64,000 nucleotides of DNA from Blastobasis lacticolella (lineage: Eukaryota; Arthropoda; Insecta; Lepidoptera; Blastobasidae), in NCBI GenBank assembly GCA_905147135.1, contig LR990048.1, positions 8,850,563 through 8,914,562 of the forward strand. The letters run 5' to 3'. Below the pieces are notes generated by a model, which saw only the letters and a list, made by a program, of their open reading frames with translations, searched no databases and had not been told where the DNA came from. Below are positions 1-13,600 of the stretch, piece by piece; position 1 is the stretch's first letter; each line of letters opens with the position of its first letter. Both the position numbers and the translations under genes were made by a program.

Positions 1-204
1 TCTCTGTGACAGCTGTCGCCGACAACAATAACTTACCACCAGGTGAGGTGGCGGTCAAATGTCTGGCTTGACCAACAAAAAAAAAATTAAACACCGATAA
101 AGTATCAGAGTTTTGCGCGGATATTTGCGGCACAAGCTCCTCGAAACATTTGTTATTTTTATTGATTTATTTGCAAACATTCTGAGTGAAATATGGAGCC
201 ACAG

Positions 205-325
205 AGTATACGCTTTGATAGATACACTGGGCTAGGGCTGCGTCGCGAAATCGGTTATCCCCGTACGCGACACAGCTGCCTCAGTTTACGCCTGCGCTTG
301 TAGTGTGTACCTATCAAAGCGCGTT
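205..325. repeat. Small foldback element
   Basis: The arms around 208-226 and 307-325 are inverted copies of a CGCTTTGATAG..TACAC motif, separated by about 80 bp of GC-richer sequence. This fits a short MITE. No transposase is present and the family is not recognised. Confidence 0.5.
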
Positions 326-2640
326 TGCATGACGTTTACTATCTGTATAGGTATTTTGTGGTTTGGATCTTCCGCTGCGATATTCATCATACCATAATGC
401 AGTTCAAAATCATTGTATTTTTTACAGTGAAAACCACCACAGTGTAGTTAAAATTAGGAGACGCTCATTAATATTTTGGAATGTTAGTTCAATGAAAACT
501 AATAATTTGGAGACCAGTAAAAGTTAAATGCGCGGAAATATTCACCAAATAGTCGATCTTGAGTAATCTAAATTAGATTTTTCTATTATACTGCGACTTA
601 CATATAAACTAACCTAATCATAAATAAATAATTAAATTGGAAGATCATGGGGTGAATATCGAATAATTGTTACTGAGATTACAGGAAGGTATTGTTTACA
701 TGATTCCCTGTCTGGAAACACCAAAATGAAATAAATTAGAATCTTTACAATATTAATGATTGAGGATATAACTTGGCGTTCCATAAGAAATTATAACTAT
801 GTACGTCGAAAATCGCAAGTTATCTACATAAAAACTAGTACACAAAAATTAAACCTAAGGAAACAATGTACATAATAAACTCGATTAAATAATACTGTAT
901 CACTACTGCAGGCAGCAACATTAGTGGAGAGAAAGTCTGCTTATAGTCCATCCCGAGACTGGCTATCTTAATATTTCGCGAAGAGTAATTTAGTGACTAT
1001 GTATATCAAATTGACGAGTATTCTTTATTTTACGTTTGAATTAGATATTATGCATGGCATTTTATACATACCAACCCACTACATAATTTATAAAAATAAG
1101 CACGTTTCAGTGCAAATCTTAGAACGACTTAATATCATCACACAGAGAGCTACGAACGCTGAATAGAGAGCATATTATTTTGAGAATACAATACTTTTAG
1201 ATACAAGTCGTGAAGGTTTATTGTCAACGTAGACGCCCGTTTCCTAAATGTCGATAGACAACACGATTTATTCCCTAAACATACATACATTGCCTTTTTA
1301 CTATTGCTCTTGGTTGTATACTATATTCTCAGTCTAATAGTATCATAAAAGTGGGGAATAAACCTTATATATGCGTAATTATAATAATTCCGATGATAAA
1401 GATTAAATAATCTCATGTTTTAAAGCTTTTTAATACAATAAGCTTGTGGCGTATGTACGTACATGTAAGAATAACAAGAGTACCTATTTAGCTGCGATAA
1501 ATCACGTGAGCCGATCACCGAGCGGCGGCCGACATTGTCTAGCTTAGAATATCACAATGTCTCATAGACTGTAGTACTTTACTGGCCCGAGGGGTTCTCA
1601 TATAAACAAATTATCACTAAAAATTAAGTAGAGATTTCAAAAAGGACGGTGTTAGGAGACAATCGAGTAAGAGAAGAAGCAACAACTAAACAGCCTGGTT
1701 GAGAGGGACTGGCCTAGTGGAAATGCTTCGTTGCGTGTTACACACACTGGCCGGGCGGCGAGCAGCCTCGCCTGATGCATAATGCCACGTTTGTTACAAG
1801 TTTCGTTGAACAAAATGCCCGTGGATAAACGCATTATCCTCAACTAAAATTTAACTAAGACGATATCTATTAATGCCAAAAATTATACCATAATGCAATA
1901 TTATGTCGCATCTAACTACGTAATGTATAACAATGTGTTAGGTAATCAGGTGTGTTACATTTTAGTACTAAATGGTAAATACAAAGTACTATGACCTGAA
2001 TCCAAACTTACTAATTATAAGTACAGTCAACTTCAAAAATTAAGTATGATACGAATCAGGACACAATAATATTATCATCTGTTAAGTCTATTATCACGTG
2101 CTAAGAAAATGTACATTATTTGATCTATTTTTATATGTATGGAGTAACGAAAATGCTTCAGTATTTTGATACATGGTAATCTGTTCATTTCAAAGCTGAC
2201 TGTATTTATAATATTCTATAATATACTATTAACTATATTTTTGCAGAATTTAGATAGCCTTAAGTTTGTCATTATTGCTTCATATCAGATCTCATACCCT
2301 TAACATAATCTAAAGAAAATACTTGCCAAAATAAAATAAAAAATACTTACAGTGTAAATACTGACCGAAATCGGAAATAAGTTAGAGTTATTATAATTTA
2401 ATTAATGAAATTACCTTACGCTCTATGTCTAAGTAAATAATAAAATTTACAATATAACTTAATAAGTGACCTAAATCTAAACGAATACTTGTGTCGTCAA
2501 GGTAACCGTAATATAATTTCAAAGATATCAAGAGAGCATTTTAAGGCAAGGTGTAAAGACCTATGTGTTACACACGATATTACCAACGCAAGACAGCAAT
2601 AGAGCGTTCGCTACTGACTTCACACGCGAGCTGTCACTCA

Positions 2641-3098
2641 ACTACAAAGGAGAATGGGTAAGCGGGTACCCAGAGTTGTAGCATTATAAACGATGTCAGT
2701 CTTCGTTGACCTTGTTCAGCAGTTTCGCATTAAGTAGGAAAAACAATTTAACTTCCTCGCATATCTTTATGCTCCAAGGGCAATCAGCTATGCTGTCTTG
2801 CTTAACAAAATTGATTAAAGTATGTATTTATGTTTGTTACATCTTCACGCCTAAACACGGTAAAAGTTGGTAGGTAGCTAGACCAGACTATAATTAATAT
2901 AGTAATTATTATTGAAAGCAAATCATTATTATAAACAATTAATTAAACGTACTAATATATTTTTTATCCAAGGAAATTCAGTCATGCGCTCTTAGGATGA
3001 ATTAAACTACTGCTCAAGAGGAACAAAGACAGACATAGTTTATAATGCTACAACTCTGGGTATGCGGCTCATACAATATTACCCATTCTTCTTTGTAC
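2641..3098. repeat. MITE-like element with about 50-bp inverted arms
   Basis: The left arm (2641-2690) and right arm (about 3039-3098) are imperfect inverted copies sharing TACAAAG..GAATGGGTA and CCAGAGTTGTAGCATTATAAA. The interior has no ORF. It resembles a non-autonomous DNA transposon; target duplications were not resolved. Confidence 0.55.
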
Positions 3099-3121
3099 GC
3101 ACTGAAGTCGATCATTGCCCG

Positions 3122-3196
3122 GTGTCCACGACACAAAGTTCGTTTTTATTATACGCGGTCGCGGTCACACGAAAATGCACTTTATGTCGTGGACAC
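3122..3196. repeat. Short perfect-stem palindrome
   Basis: GTGTCCACGACA..AAAG at the left is matched by CTTTATGTCGTGGACAC at the right, a stem of about 16 bp around a 40-nt loop. It may be a small foldback transposon or the end of a larger one. Confidence 0.5.
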
Positions 3197-4681
3197 AAGG
3201 AAATAATGACACCTGTCAAAGTTATTACCTATTAGATCTCGACAACCATAGCAATGCTGATCTGTTTGACACTATTGCTATCTTGCTGTGATAATACGTA
3301 ACTACAATACATACTGGCGCGCAGTCCAGCCACGACAATTACTTTCCTTCATCTGCGAAACATCACACGACCCAGTTACGCTTTAGAGTTTAGACAATTA
3401 GCTGGCTCATTAAATTTCTACCAATCATACATATCACATCTGAGGAAAATGTACAACACATTGAAAAATAGATTATAATCTTTCCCACATAATTCTACTA
3501 CTGTGGTATAATTGCTTGCTCATTATTACAATATCTAGGCACTAGTCAATGACATTATAATTTAATTATTGCTTTAGAAATGTTTCACTGTAAAGTAATG
3601 CCCATACTTTAGTATCAAAGGACATACTAAAGCCACGGAATCAGCCGAAACTTATGGGAACTATTTAGTAACTGGCGCTAATATCACTAATACAGTATTT
3701 ATTTATCAGAATGCGTTGTTACATTAGTTTTTTTTTTGTAATTGAATTAGTCATATTGAATTTAGAAGTCTGCTATTCCTTTATCAGTATTGTGTATGTA
3801 GATATAAAAATCGTCACGTCATTACATTGACAATAGTATTTTTTTTGTGAAAGGCAAGGGTTTGTATATAATTTTAGTTTTAGAATGTAATACTAAATTA
3901 CACATGAATAGCAGACTGTAATTGACTGAAATAATTCTGATTGCAACACTCATCTGATAGTAAGTAATAAACAAAAAATACCAAACATTACACTTATCAT
4001 AGAACCAAAACATAATATGGATGGAGGTAAAATAAACTACAAAACTTCGGCTCCAGGTAAATGGAGGGCAACGTAATTGTTAAATACAAATAATCATCAA
4101 AAGGTACAATAAATAAGTAAATAGAAACATAATAACAAAATGGTCGCAATCAGTATTTGCAACAGGCAAGTTGGACCTCAGTCTAGTTCGTATTACCGCG
4201 ATAAAAGGCATCTTCTAATATTTTTGTGTTAATTTCTCAATTCTCTGTTTATCATTATTTAATACTAAATACGACTATGACCTTTTTAGATATACACAAT
4301 AGATAATATTATTTTAAGGTCAAATCAACGCAATCCCCTTTAAGTATAAAGATACAATTATATACGGTACCCATTTTGGTTGGTCTCTTTAATCTCTATG
4401 CAATACTATGGATACATCCAGTGCAGCTTGCGGATATACCCACGTCACGGTTGTAATATTAACAAGTGATATTCTGCTGTAGCAAGATCCTTCACTGTGA
4501 CGTGACAACTTTATAAAAAAGGCGATCAAATATGTGCTTGAAGGTTTGAGGAAAACGTCGTCGCCGAAATGTTGTTGGGCATACCTTTCCGTGGTTTTTA
4601 TTCTGTAATCGTGGGTCCGCGGCCTTGCGAGGGGCGCGGGGTCGCGCGGGGTCGGCGCCGCGGGGCGCGGGGCCTGTCGCG

Positions 4682-7600
4682 TCAGTGGCTTTCCTCAGCC
4701 GCTACGTGACTCGCCACCAAGTTCAGTGGCGCCTCGTCGTAATCGGGCGTCTGGAAGAGGAACAATAATCAAGATACTGCTAGTCTGGTACGAGTAATGT
4801 TCGAAAGTGATGGGTTCATTCAGTGTAACGTTTGTTTAGATCAGTTAGCGAGTGTAAACAGTGGAATAAACTTACTTTCACGACCTTATTTCCAATATGC
4901 GTTAAGATCGATAGTCGACGACCATGATATTGAATATGAATACAGTAAGTACGAATAATAATAATACAAGGTGACCAAAATAATGACGTCAATAAAAAAA
5001 ATTAAGACCCTCGTGTCTTGGGGTATACAAATTACCCCCATGTATGTTATACGATTGTTCATAGTTTTTAAGTTATGAATTTTTTTCTGAATTTTTCGGA
5101 AATTTCGACCCGAACAACTTAAAAAATTGCTAAAAATAAAGTGGAAGAATTTATCGTGATTTTATTTTTGCAGCCTAATCTTCATTAGGTAGTTGTACTT
5201 TTAGGCACAAAAAGGTCAGCTTCGTAACTTTGATGAAAGTTGTGAAAATGTTGGTCTAAAGTGAAAAATTTACGTCCGGTGAATTACGACTTAAATTTTC
5301 AACTAACAGTTAAAAATCAAAACAGGTGACTTCATGATTCCTTATTAGGCCTTAAGAATGCGACAGATACACAGCTTTCATAATTATAAAAAAAAGTAGT
5401 ACTTGATGGGCTACTTTTGCTTAAATCGGCCTTCAAAGACAATGAGGTGGAAAGGACAATGAGGGTTTTTTTGGCCATTTTATCAGTCCAGTGGTTAATT
5501 AGTTTGTTAACTGACCAAAATGACTGCAAGAAAGCTAAGATTTAAACATTTGGAGGTTTTATTTATTTTTTAGTTTAAAGTGTCGTTCTCGCAGATAATG
5601 GGTTTATAAACGTGGTCGCAACTCTGTTACCTGTAATAACAATGGTCCGAGAGGATAAGAGACCGAATTATTGCTATTATTGCTAGGTAACTTGTTTTGC
5701 GTTGACGTGAGAAAATTTAAGTCATAATGAACATAAGTGTTTCACTTTAGACCAACATTTTCATAACTTTCATAAAAGTTACGAAGCTGACTATTTTATG
5801 CACAAAAGTACAACTAATGAAGGTTAAGTTATAAAAAGAATATGAGGTAAAAGTCTACTACATTATTTTTAGAATTTTTTGAAATTGGTCAGGTCAAAAA
5901 TAACATAAAATTCATCTCGTAAACTATGAAGTATCGCATAACATACATGGGGGTGATTCGGATTTCCCACGACACGAGGGACCTAATTCATTTTTATTGA
6001 CGTCAATGTATGTATATCCTGTATATCGTCACGGGGTGCCCCGAGACTATATAAATAAATTAAATTAAATATCATTTATTTCTCAGACATTCTCATTACA
6101 TTTTATTAATGAAATGTAATGAGAAATAATAGTTTATAAATACATTCATCTAAATGTCAAAAGGAGGATAAATAAATGTCTTACATATGAAGTTGTTAAT
6201 ATTACCTGATATAAAGACAAACAAACAGAAGTGTAAGAAGGCAACTTTATTTCTGCGTAAGTGCGTGGTATAAAGTGGTTAGGAGTTACCGGATATGAAG
6301 ACAAACGACTTTATTTCTGTGTAAGTGCGTGGTATAAAGTGGTTAGGAGTCACCGGATATGAAGACAAACGACTTTATTTCTGTGTAAGTGCGTGGTTAC
6401 CTGCACCCTTGGCGTGATGGACTTGGCCGAGTGCGCGTGCAACGCAGCCAACAACTGCGGTTGTAGTTGCCGCCTTAGGGCCGCCAGCATCGCCTCTTCG
6501 GGGCCTTCGGGCGCGGGCGCTGCGGAACCCTCCGCCGCCGCAGTGAGCGACCCGCTGCGGCGAGACTCTGCAATTATGGGTTTTTATTTATAACAGTAGG
6601 TAGTGTCAATTTGATGTAGGAGATAAATTTGGCTAAGTGTGAACAAGAAACTTTAACTCATTGGGAAAGTAAACTGTAGGTGTGTGTCTAAACATCATGT
6701 AAAAAAATGTCGCGATTCGATTCATTTTCGGCCTCAAAAAGTTTGACCATGTGTCTGGATTTCGCTCACAACTGAAATGGCTCCCTATCCGGTATCGTCG
6801 AAATATCCATATACTGTCCCTCTTGTACAACATTCTCCATGTCCCGGCTATGCCTGAATATCTCAGGTTCTGTTTCCACTTTCCCCCTCCCTGTCCTCGC
6901 TCCAGACGCTCTTGCCTAGCAAGCACTCTGGTCTATCCTTTGGCTAATGCTCAGTTATGGAACAAACTTCCAAAGCACGTCCAAGAGTGTCCATCGCTTC
7001 ACACATTCAGAAGAAGTTTAAAAGAGCACTATCTCTCTTTGTAATAGTATTATGTATATATTTATTTATGTATTATAAAATCATTTAGTAGTATATATAT
7101 ATTATTAGTATTATTATTGTATTATGTTTTGGGGGGGGTATTTTGTAGTAAATAATTAGTTTTTAGTTGTCTCCCTACCTGAATAAGTATGTTCTAGCTT
7201 TGTATGCTTTGCTTGTCCTGCTATACTATTTGCTTCACATAATTTGTGGTTAGCTGGAAGAAATCTCTCATAGAGATAAGTTCGCCATTGTACTCATTTT
7301 TGTTTGATGTATCTAACTATGTATGTATACCATTGATTTACTACCAACCGTAGATAAAGCACTTCATACAAAAATGCGCTTGAAATCTGTCGCCTAATTG
7401 ACAGTAGCAATTTCTTAGCCAAATACGCACGCCCCAATCAAAATGCCATTACGTACAGTATTGTATTTCCCAAATATCAACTTTTTTTCATACGTATAAA
7501 GCTCAAAATTGCTTTTCGCGCTGTGGATAATGCTGCGACTCCATTTTTTTAGTGAGCAATCATTGTTTTCGCTTTAACGCATGCGCATGATTGAGACAAC

Positions 7601-10600
7601 TGACGTGATGTCTGACACTGACAATATGTCTATGACTAAAATAATTATTTTTGATCGTTTTTTGTGTGTAAATCGCTATATTTATGTATGATAAGATGTA
7701 TAATGTGTTTATTCACGCAAAATATGATATCCCATCCATTTTTCGTCGTTTAAAGCCATTGTTTCGACAATTTTTGAAAGCGCACTTTGGTATGCTTGCG
7801 TGCCGATGGCTAATGACGGACTACGGAAAAGGACTCCTTGACTAGCGATTAAGCAGTCCTTCACCGGCCCACTTTTCAAGCGTTCATGTGCTATCTACGG
7901 TTAGTAATAAATCAATGATGTATACAATAAAGAATATAATAATAAACATCCTCTCTCAATACTCACTGTTCCTAGCGTGCTTGGGATCGTGTCTGGGCCG
8001 CCGGCGGCGCGTGTGTATCGTGTCCCGTCTCATAGCTGTAGGCCTTGGCACGCCATGCAGCTTGTAGTAGAGTCCACAGGCGTTGCAGACCATCTCTCCG
8101 CGGGCGTCTCGCCGCCATATTGTGGTGGTGTGGGTTCCGCAGTTGGTGCAGGAGAGCTCGACTCGGGCGCCAGCGCGAGCGCCACCGGTGGGCCCGCCAC
8201 CGCCAGCGGTCGCGTCCATGGATTCCTGGGGAAGGGAATTAATCAAAATAAAGCTGTTGGTCTTCCTAAAATATAAAATAAAATAGATATATGAGCAAGA
8301 GCAACGGGTAGCCCAGTGGTTGAGGGGTCCGACTCGTAAGCGAAAGGTACAGGTGTCGAATCACATTGCCGCCATGGTTCTGAGTTATTTACATTAGTTG
8401 AATGTTAACCGATGCTCTTACGGTGAGGGAAAACATAATGATGAAACCTGCACATTCTTTATTAGATATAAGTAGCGCCTGTTGTGTCGTAACTAATCTG
8501 TACTTTCTGGTTAGTTCTCTTAATCATCATCATCACAAACCCTTACAGTCACTGCAGAACTTAGGGCCTCTCCCACGAAAGGGGAGGTTATTGTCATAAT
8601 CTCTACGCTTGGCTGGCGGGTTGGAGATCGCAGGGTTGTAAATATAACAATGGAAAACACTGCTGCCCATTTTCCAGTTTACGGATATTTCGATATTTTT
8701 CCTAGAAAACATTAGTCGCCTTGTACGACACCCACAAGCGTAAGGGGTTGGTTCTATTTTACTGTGTCAGACACCACTCGACTGTTCTCTTGTGTACAAT
8801 AAATTGTTGAATAAAGAAATAACCTCTAAAGAGATGGCACGACGAATTAACGGCGTATACGAAAGAGTGGAGAGACCTGGCAACGAATAGGTGGAAAAAG
8901 TGGAAAAATGGGAGAGAGGCCTTTGCCCTGAAGTGGGGCACCGAGGGCTCCTAAAAAACATCAGAACCAATCTTAAATCACTCACATTATCCCCGATGGT
9001 AGCGTTCTGCGGCCAGGTTGTGATCGTCATCGCCGGCGCGTCCTGGGCGGGCGCGGGCGCTGGCGCGGGGGCGGGGGCGGGATGCGCTCGCGCCGGGAAG
9101 CTCTGCTTCCGCCGCGCCGTGCCCGCACCGCCCCCGCCCCCGCCCCCGCCGGGGCCCGAGCCGCGGCCCGAGCTCGCCCATTCACCGTTCTGGGAATTAT
9201 ACGTCAATATTAGATACCTATTATTGTACACAATAAACTGTTAAACAAATAAATATATTCAGTAATGAGCGAGTTTGCTAATGTTGATATTGCCATATTT
9301 AATAATAATAAATCTTCTTGGCGTTCATTTCCCGGTTGTGCTCTCGCGCACGAGGGCATGAGGTCCACCGTGAACATGATTCAGGATTTGGCAGGTCAGG
9401 TAATTACAGTGGAGCGAGTGCCATCTGACCTCCATGACCCTGCTACCAGGGGAACCTGACCAGATCGGATCATGGTTACACATCCAGTCGCCTGAATGTG
9501 CAGATTTCATTACGATGTTTTCCCTCACCGTAAGAGCATCGGTTAGTATTTAACTAATGTACATAACTCAGAAAACAGTCATTGGTACATGGCCGCAGCG
9601 GGATTCGAGCCCGGGACCTCTGGCTTACGAGTCAAATACTCTAACCGCTCGGCCACCGACGCTCTTTATATTGCCATATTTAATGATATAGTGTTAAAAT
9701 ATAGATCAAAACTAACAAGCCAGTGAAAAATATACGCCGTAAAATCACGTTTCATGTATGGAGACGCACGATAGTTTCGCTGACTACCCTGCCCGAAACA
9801 CAACAATGCAAGCATTGTTGCTTGTCGGCAGAAATAGATAAGGCGGTGGTTCTCATCCAGAAGGACTCTTCAGGCTCCTACCATCTGATACAATCTGTCC
9901 GTAACCGAACAAAAATTGTATTCATACACAGTTGAGCATAATTTGAAACAACCTTTACAGTTTTATACCTATCGATATCTCACTAAACCAGAACCCTCAG
10001 TAATTTAAACACATTTATTTAACCAACCTACAATTATCATTGAAGTCGTTATCAATCAATTCCATGATAAACATTAAGATAAAGACTACAATTTAACCCA
10101 GTCAAATACGACACTACTATTAACATTATCTACAGTGAACATTGCGGTTGTCAATATTGCTTACGTAACCGTATAGCGCACAGATAACGATTTATTTCAA
10201 GGAGAATAGATTCTTTGCGTACAGGTAGAGCCATTACCATAATAGTGTTATGAACAATAAAGAACCTAATTTATGCTGCAATATGTCCTACATTCATGAG
10301 CACTATTTGCTCACGTGAAGTTCAGTTCTGTCTTGATTTTGTTAGTGTAAGTGCGCATGTAATACTGAAAAAAACTGTTCGCATGGAAAGAAAACTGTAT
10401 CGGAAGCCAAAAATTGTGTACTATATAATTGTTTAGGTGTTTAAAATAGCTAGCCGATGGCGCATTCGCAGCCGGTAGCTGACGTAAGCAGATCGTGTCC
10501 CGACCAACACCCATCACTTTAGTAACACTAATCAGAAATTTCATAATCATAAATACGCGTACGTCGTACCAACGACGCTGAGAATGGCTGAGATAAATGT

Positions 10601-13600
10601 CAAAATTGTTTCAAAAGAAAGTAGGTACAAAAATGAAACCTTTCATTTCATTTTCTTGAATCGCAACTGGGGTTTACTTAGAATTACTATTCTAATACAT
10701 AGTATACTTTCTATCGAGTAATCTTTCATACGATCGCTCATAAATGTGGTTCGAAAGGACAAGTATATTTACACACATAACATCTCTTAACAGTATGACG
10801 CCAACTCCACGAGCAAGGGAATCGCGACGAGTCCACTCTTCTATAGTCGGGTGCTTTCCATACGACGGCTATAATTCCAAAAGGGCATCGCAACGACTCG
10901 TCGCGAGGTGTGACAAGTTGCTGCGGGTGCACGACGAGTATTGCTCGCAAAAGTCACTCGTCACATCACCGCGATAATATTGTCGTGTGAAGATCCACTC
11001 ATAGCTTAGTTTTATACCACAAAGGTAGCAACAAAAGCTTGTTGCTTGTGGCCGTAAGCACGGCCTGCCTGATGGTAAGTAGTCACTGAAGCCTATGGAC
11101 GTTTGCAATACCAGGGGCATCACCCACAGTTATAGAATTAAGTCCCACGACGATAGTATCGCCGCGATTCTCTCGCTCGTGGAGGTAGCGCCTAGTTGAG
11201 ATCACAGTGTCCTTACGGTCCTGCATCCTTAAATCCTTCATTTCGTTTCTCTCTTGTGGGAAATGTCTATTTAGGTCTGCTCAGTAGGTTAAATCAAAGA
11301 CCGCTTTAGTATAAGTACGACGTTTATTATACGAAGTGCATTGTCTCCCGGTTAGTAGCCGACTGGCTCCATTATAATATAAAAATGCTTACTAGCGAAA
11401 GAACTTATCTACACACATACAAGGTAGCTAGGTGTATACCTACGCTACACACACCCCCTTCCTAAAAAATTACACAATAAAAAACATGAAAATCATTACA
11501 AATAAAACATTAGGTTTACATTGATTTGAAATAACCTTTGAGCCTATGCCACAAAGTTTGGATTGCGCTGTCCCTGCGTTATCACGTTTACACCGGGTTG
11601 TTGGTTTTGCCACGCACTGAGTTCTCTTCTTAACACTCGTTTTGTCCTGTTGGTGCACAGCTTATAAAGTCCGTAACACATTGCCACTACGAAAATTACA
11701 GTCATTACGGTCACCAAAGTCCCCAACACTTCCAGCTTATATTCGTAGTGAGCCGTGGACGCTTGATTTGCTCCGTTCTGCGCAATAACAACTTCCTCTT
11801 CCTTTTTTTCTATGGAGTATGTTTTACCCATTATTACAAAAAAATATAAAATAACTATTACAATTCAAGAGGACAGACGACTATGTGTGCTGCAGTCTGA
11901 ATTGAAATGTGCCCAGAATAATATCTAAACATAACTTATATTATACTTATACTTATATTATATACCTATATTACCAATAAAATGACTGGCCTACTTGTTA
12001 ATTACGAAATCATTACAGTAAACATTTGGCTTATTGTCTATTCATCTAAAAATCTTACTGGCGTTTTAATAACTCTGCCACAGCGTGTTTTTTTTAAAGC
12101 AGTGTTTACATTGATTGTTTCTTGATTTTCACTAGATTTCGTATAACTACTGTTGTCTGATACATTAAGCTCCTCCAAAATATATGCCGGCTTTAGTCTA
12201 TCTATTGACACTGTATTAATTTTTCCGTTAATTACAATTTTAAAAATTTTAGGACCTCTTTCGACAACTTTATATGGACCGCTGTAGGGTGGCGTTAATG
12301 GCTTCCGTACGGCGTCTATCCTAAGAAACACATGTGAACATCTGTTTAAATCGGCATGCACAAATATATTCTTGTTGCTGTTTACATTTCTGGATTTAGG
12401 CCTAATCTTACTTATATTATCTCTTAATCTAATAATATACGCCTGTGGATCATCTATTGTAGTTTCGTTTTCAGTACAAAAATCTCCCGGCAAGAGTAAA
12501 CAATGCCCTAAAGTCATTTCCGCTGCGCTTATGAAATCGTTATCGCTTTGACACGCGGCCCTCAATCCTAGCATCACCGTAGGTAACTCCGCATACCAAC
12601 CAAGATTGTCGTTTAATCGTGTCATTAAAGCTGTTTTTAATGATCGGTGCCATCTTTCTACCTTCCCATTGCATTGTGGATGATATGCAGTTGTTCGTGT
12701 TTTATGGATGCCTAATAACTTCATTAACGTGGTAAAAAGTCTACTTTCAAAGACGGCCCCTCTGTCTACTGTAATTTTATGACAACATCCAAAACGACTT
12801 ATCCAACAATCATATACTGCTTTAGCGACGGTCTCCGCTGTAACATCTGCGACAGGGCATATTTCAGGCCACCGTGTGCGTCTGTCTATCATTGTGACGC
12901 AATATCGATAGCCTTGTTCTGTTACGGGTAGGGGTCCTATTATATCGACATGTAAATGTGTAAAACGGTCGCTTTCCTCAAAATTACTTAGCCTAGAAAC
13001 TGTGTGCCGCGCTATCTTACTCTTTTGACAATTAATGCATGTTCTTACCCATAAACCTATATCTCTGTTCATTCCGGGCCAAAAAACTCTTTTACTGATT
13101 AACGCTCGCGTTGTTCTAATTCCGGGGTGACTTAACCCATGTAAACTATCGAAAATAGATTTCCTAAACTTGACTGGGATAAAAGGTCTTACGTGTTTTG
13201 TTGATACGTCACAGTAAATACTTTTATTTGTGTCGTTCAAATTCACGCGCTCAAGTTGTAAGCTGCTATCGTGTGCTCCACTCAATAAATTCGCTAGCTC
13301 AGCGTCTGTCGCCTGCTCATGCGCAATTTCTTCGAATTGCAACGAGGTCATGCAAGTTATCGTTTCGACTCTCGACAACGCGTCAGCAACCGGGTTCTGA
13401 TTACCGTGTATGTGTTGTATATCGTTCGTAAACTCACTAATGTACAACAATTGACGCGTCCTTCTGGGTAATTCTTTACTAGACCCTAACTTTGAAAACG
13501 CGTAGGTCAGTGGTTTATGATCTGTGTAGACCGTAAAAACTCTGCCCTCTATCATGTCCCTAAAATAAACAATGCTAGAATAAATTGCCAAAAGTTCCTT

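Larger units (their letters stand above)
1..4681. other. Gene-free AT-rich stretch
   Basis: No coding exon, splice-flanked ORF or RNA gene could be supported on either strand. It contains several short inverted-repeat elements, listed separately, and a fragment of a common lepidopteran repeat at its extreme start. The right-hand end is the 3' flank of the minus-strand GATA gene. A minus-strand AATAAA (TTTATT on plus, 4597-4602) lies about 80 nt past that gene's stop and could be its poly(A) signal. Confidence 0.6.

Noticed and set aside
6751..7044. Possible host gene exon ([11 protein letters not shown]..)
   Set aside because: The residues are typical of LINE reverse-transcriptase C-termini and lack splice sites.
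8891..9244. 117-codon plus-strand ORF with Gly/Ala and Pro runs
   Set aside because: It is the antisense shadow of the GATA gene's Gly/Ala/Pro exon (9189-8986), whose splice sites and phases fit on the minus strand.
11544..11831. Retroviral envelope gene
   Set aside because: Only 95 residues, no signal peptide, no cysteine-rich ectodomain and no cleavage or fusion motif; called as a small membrane ORF of unknown role instead.
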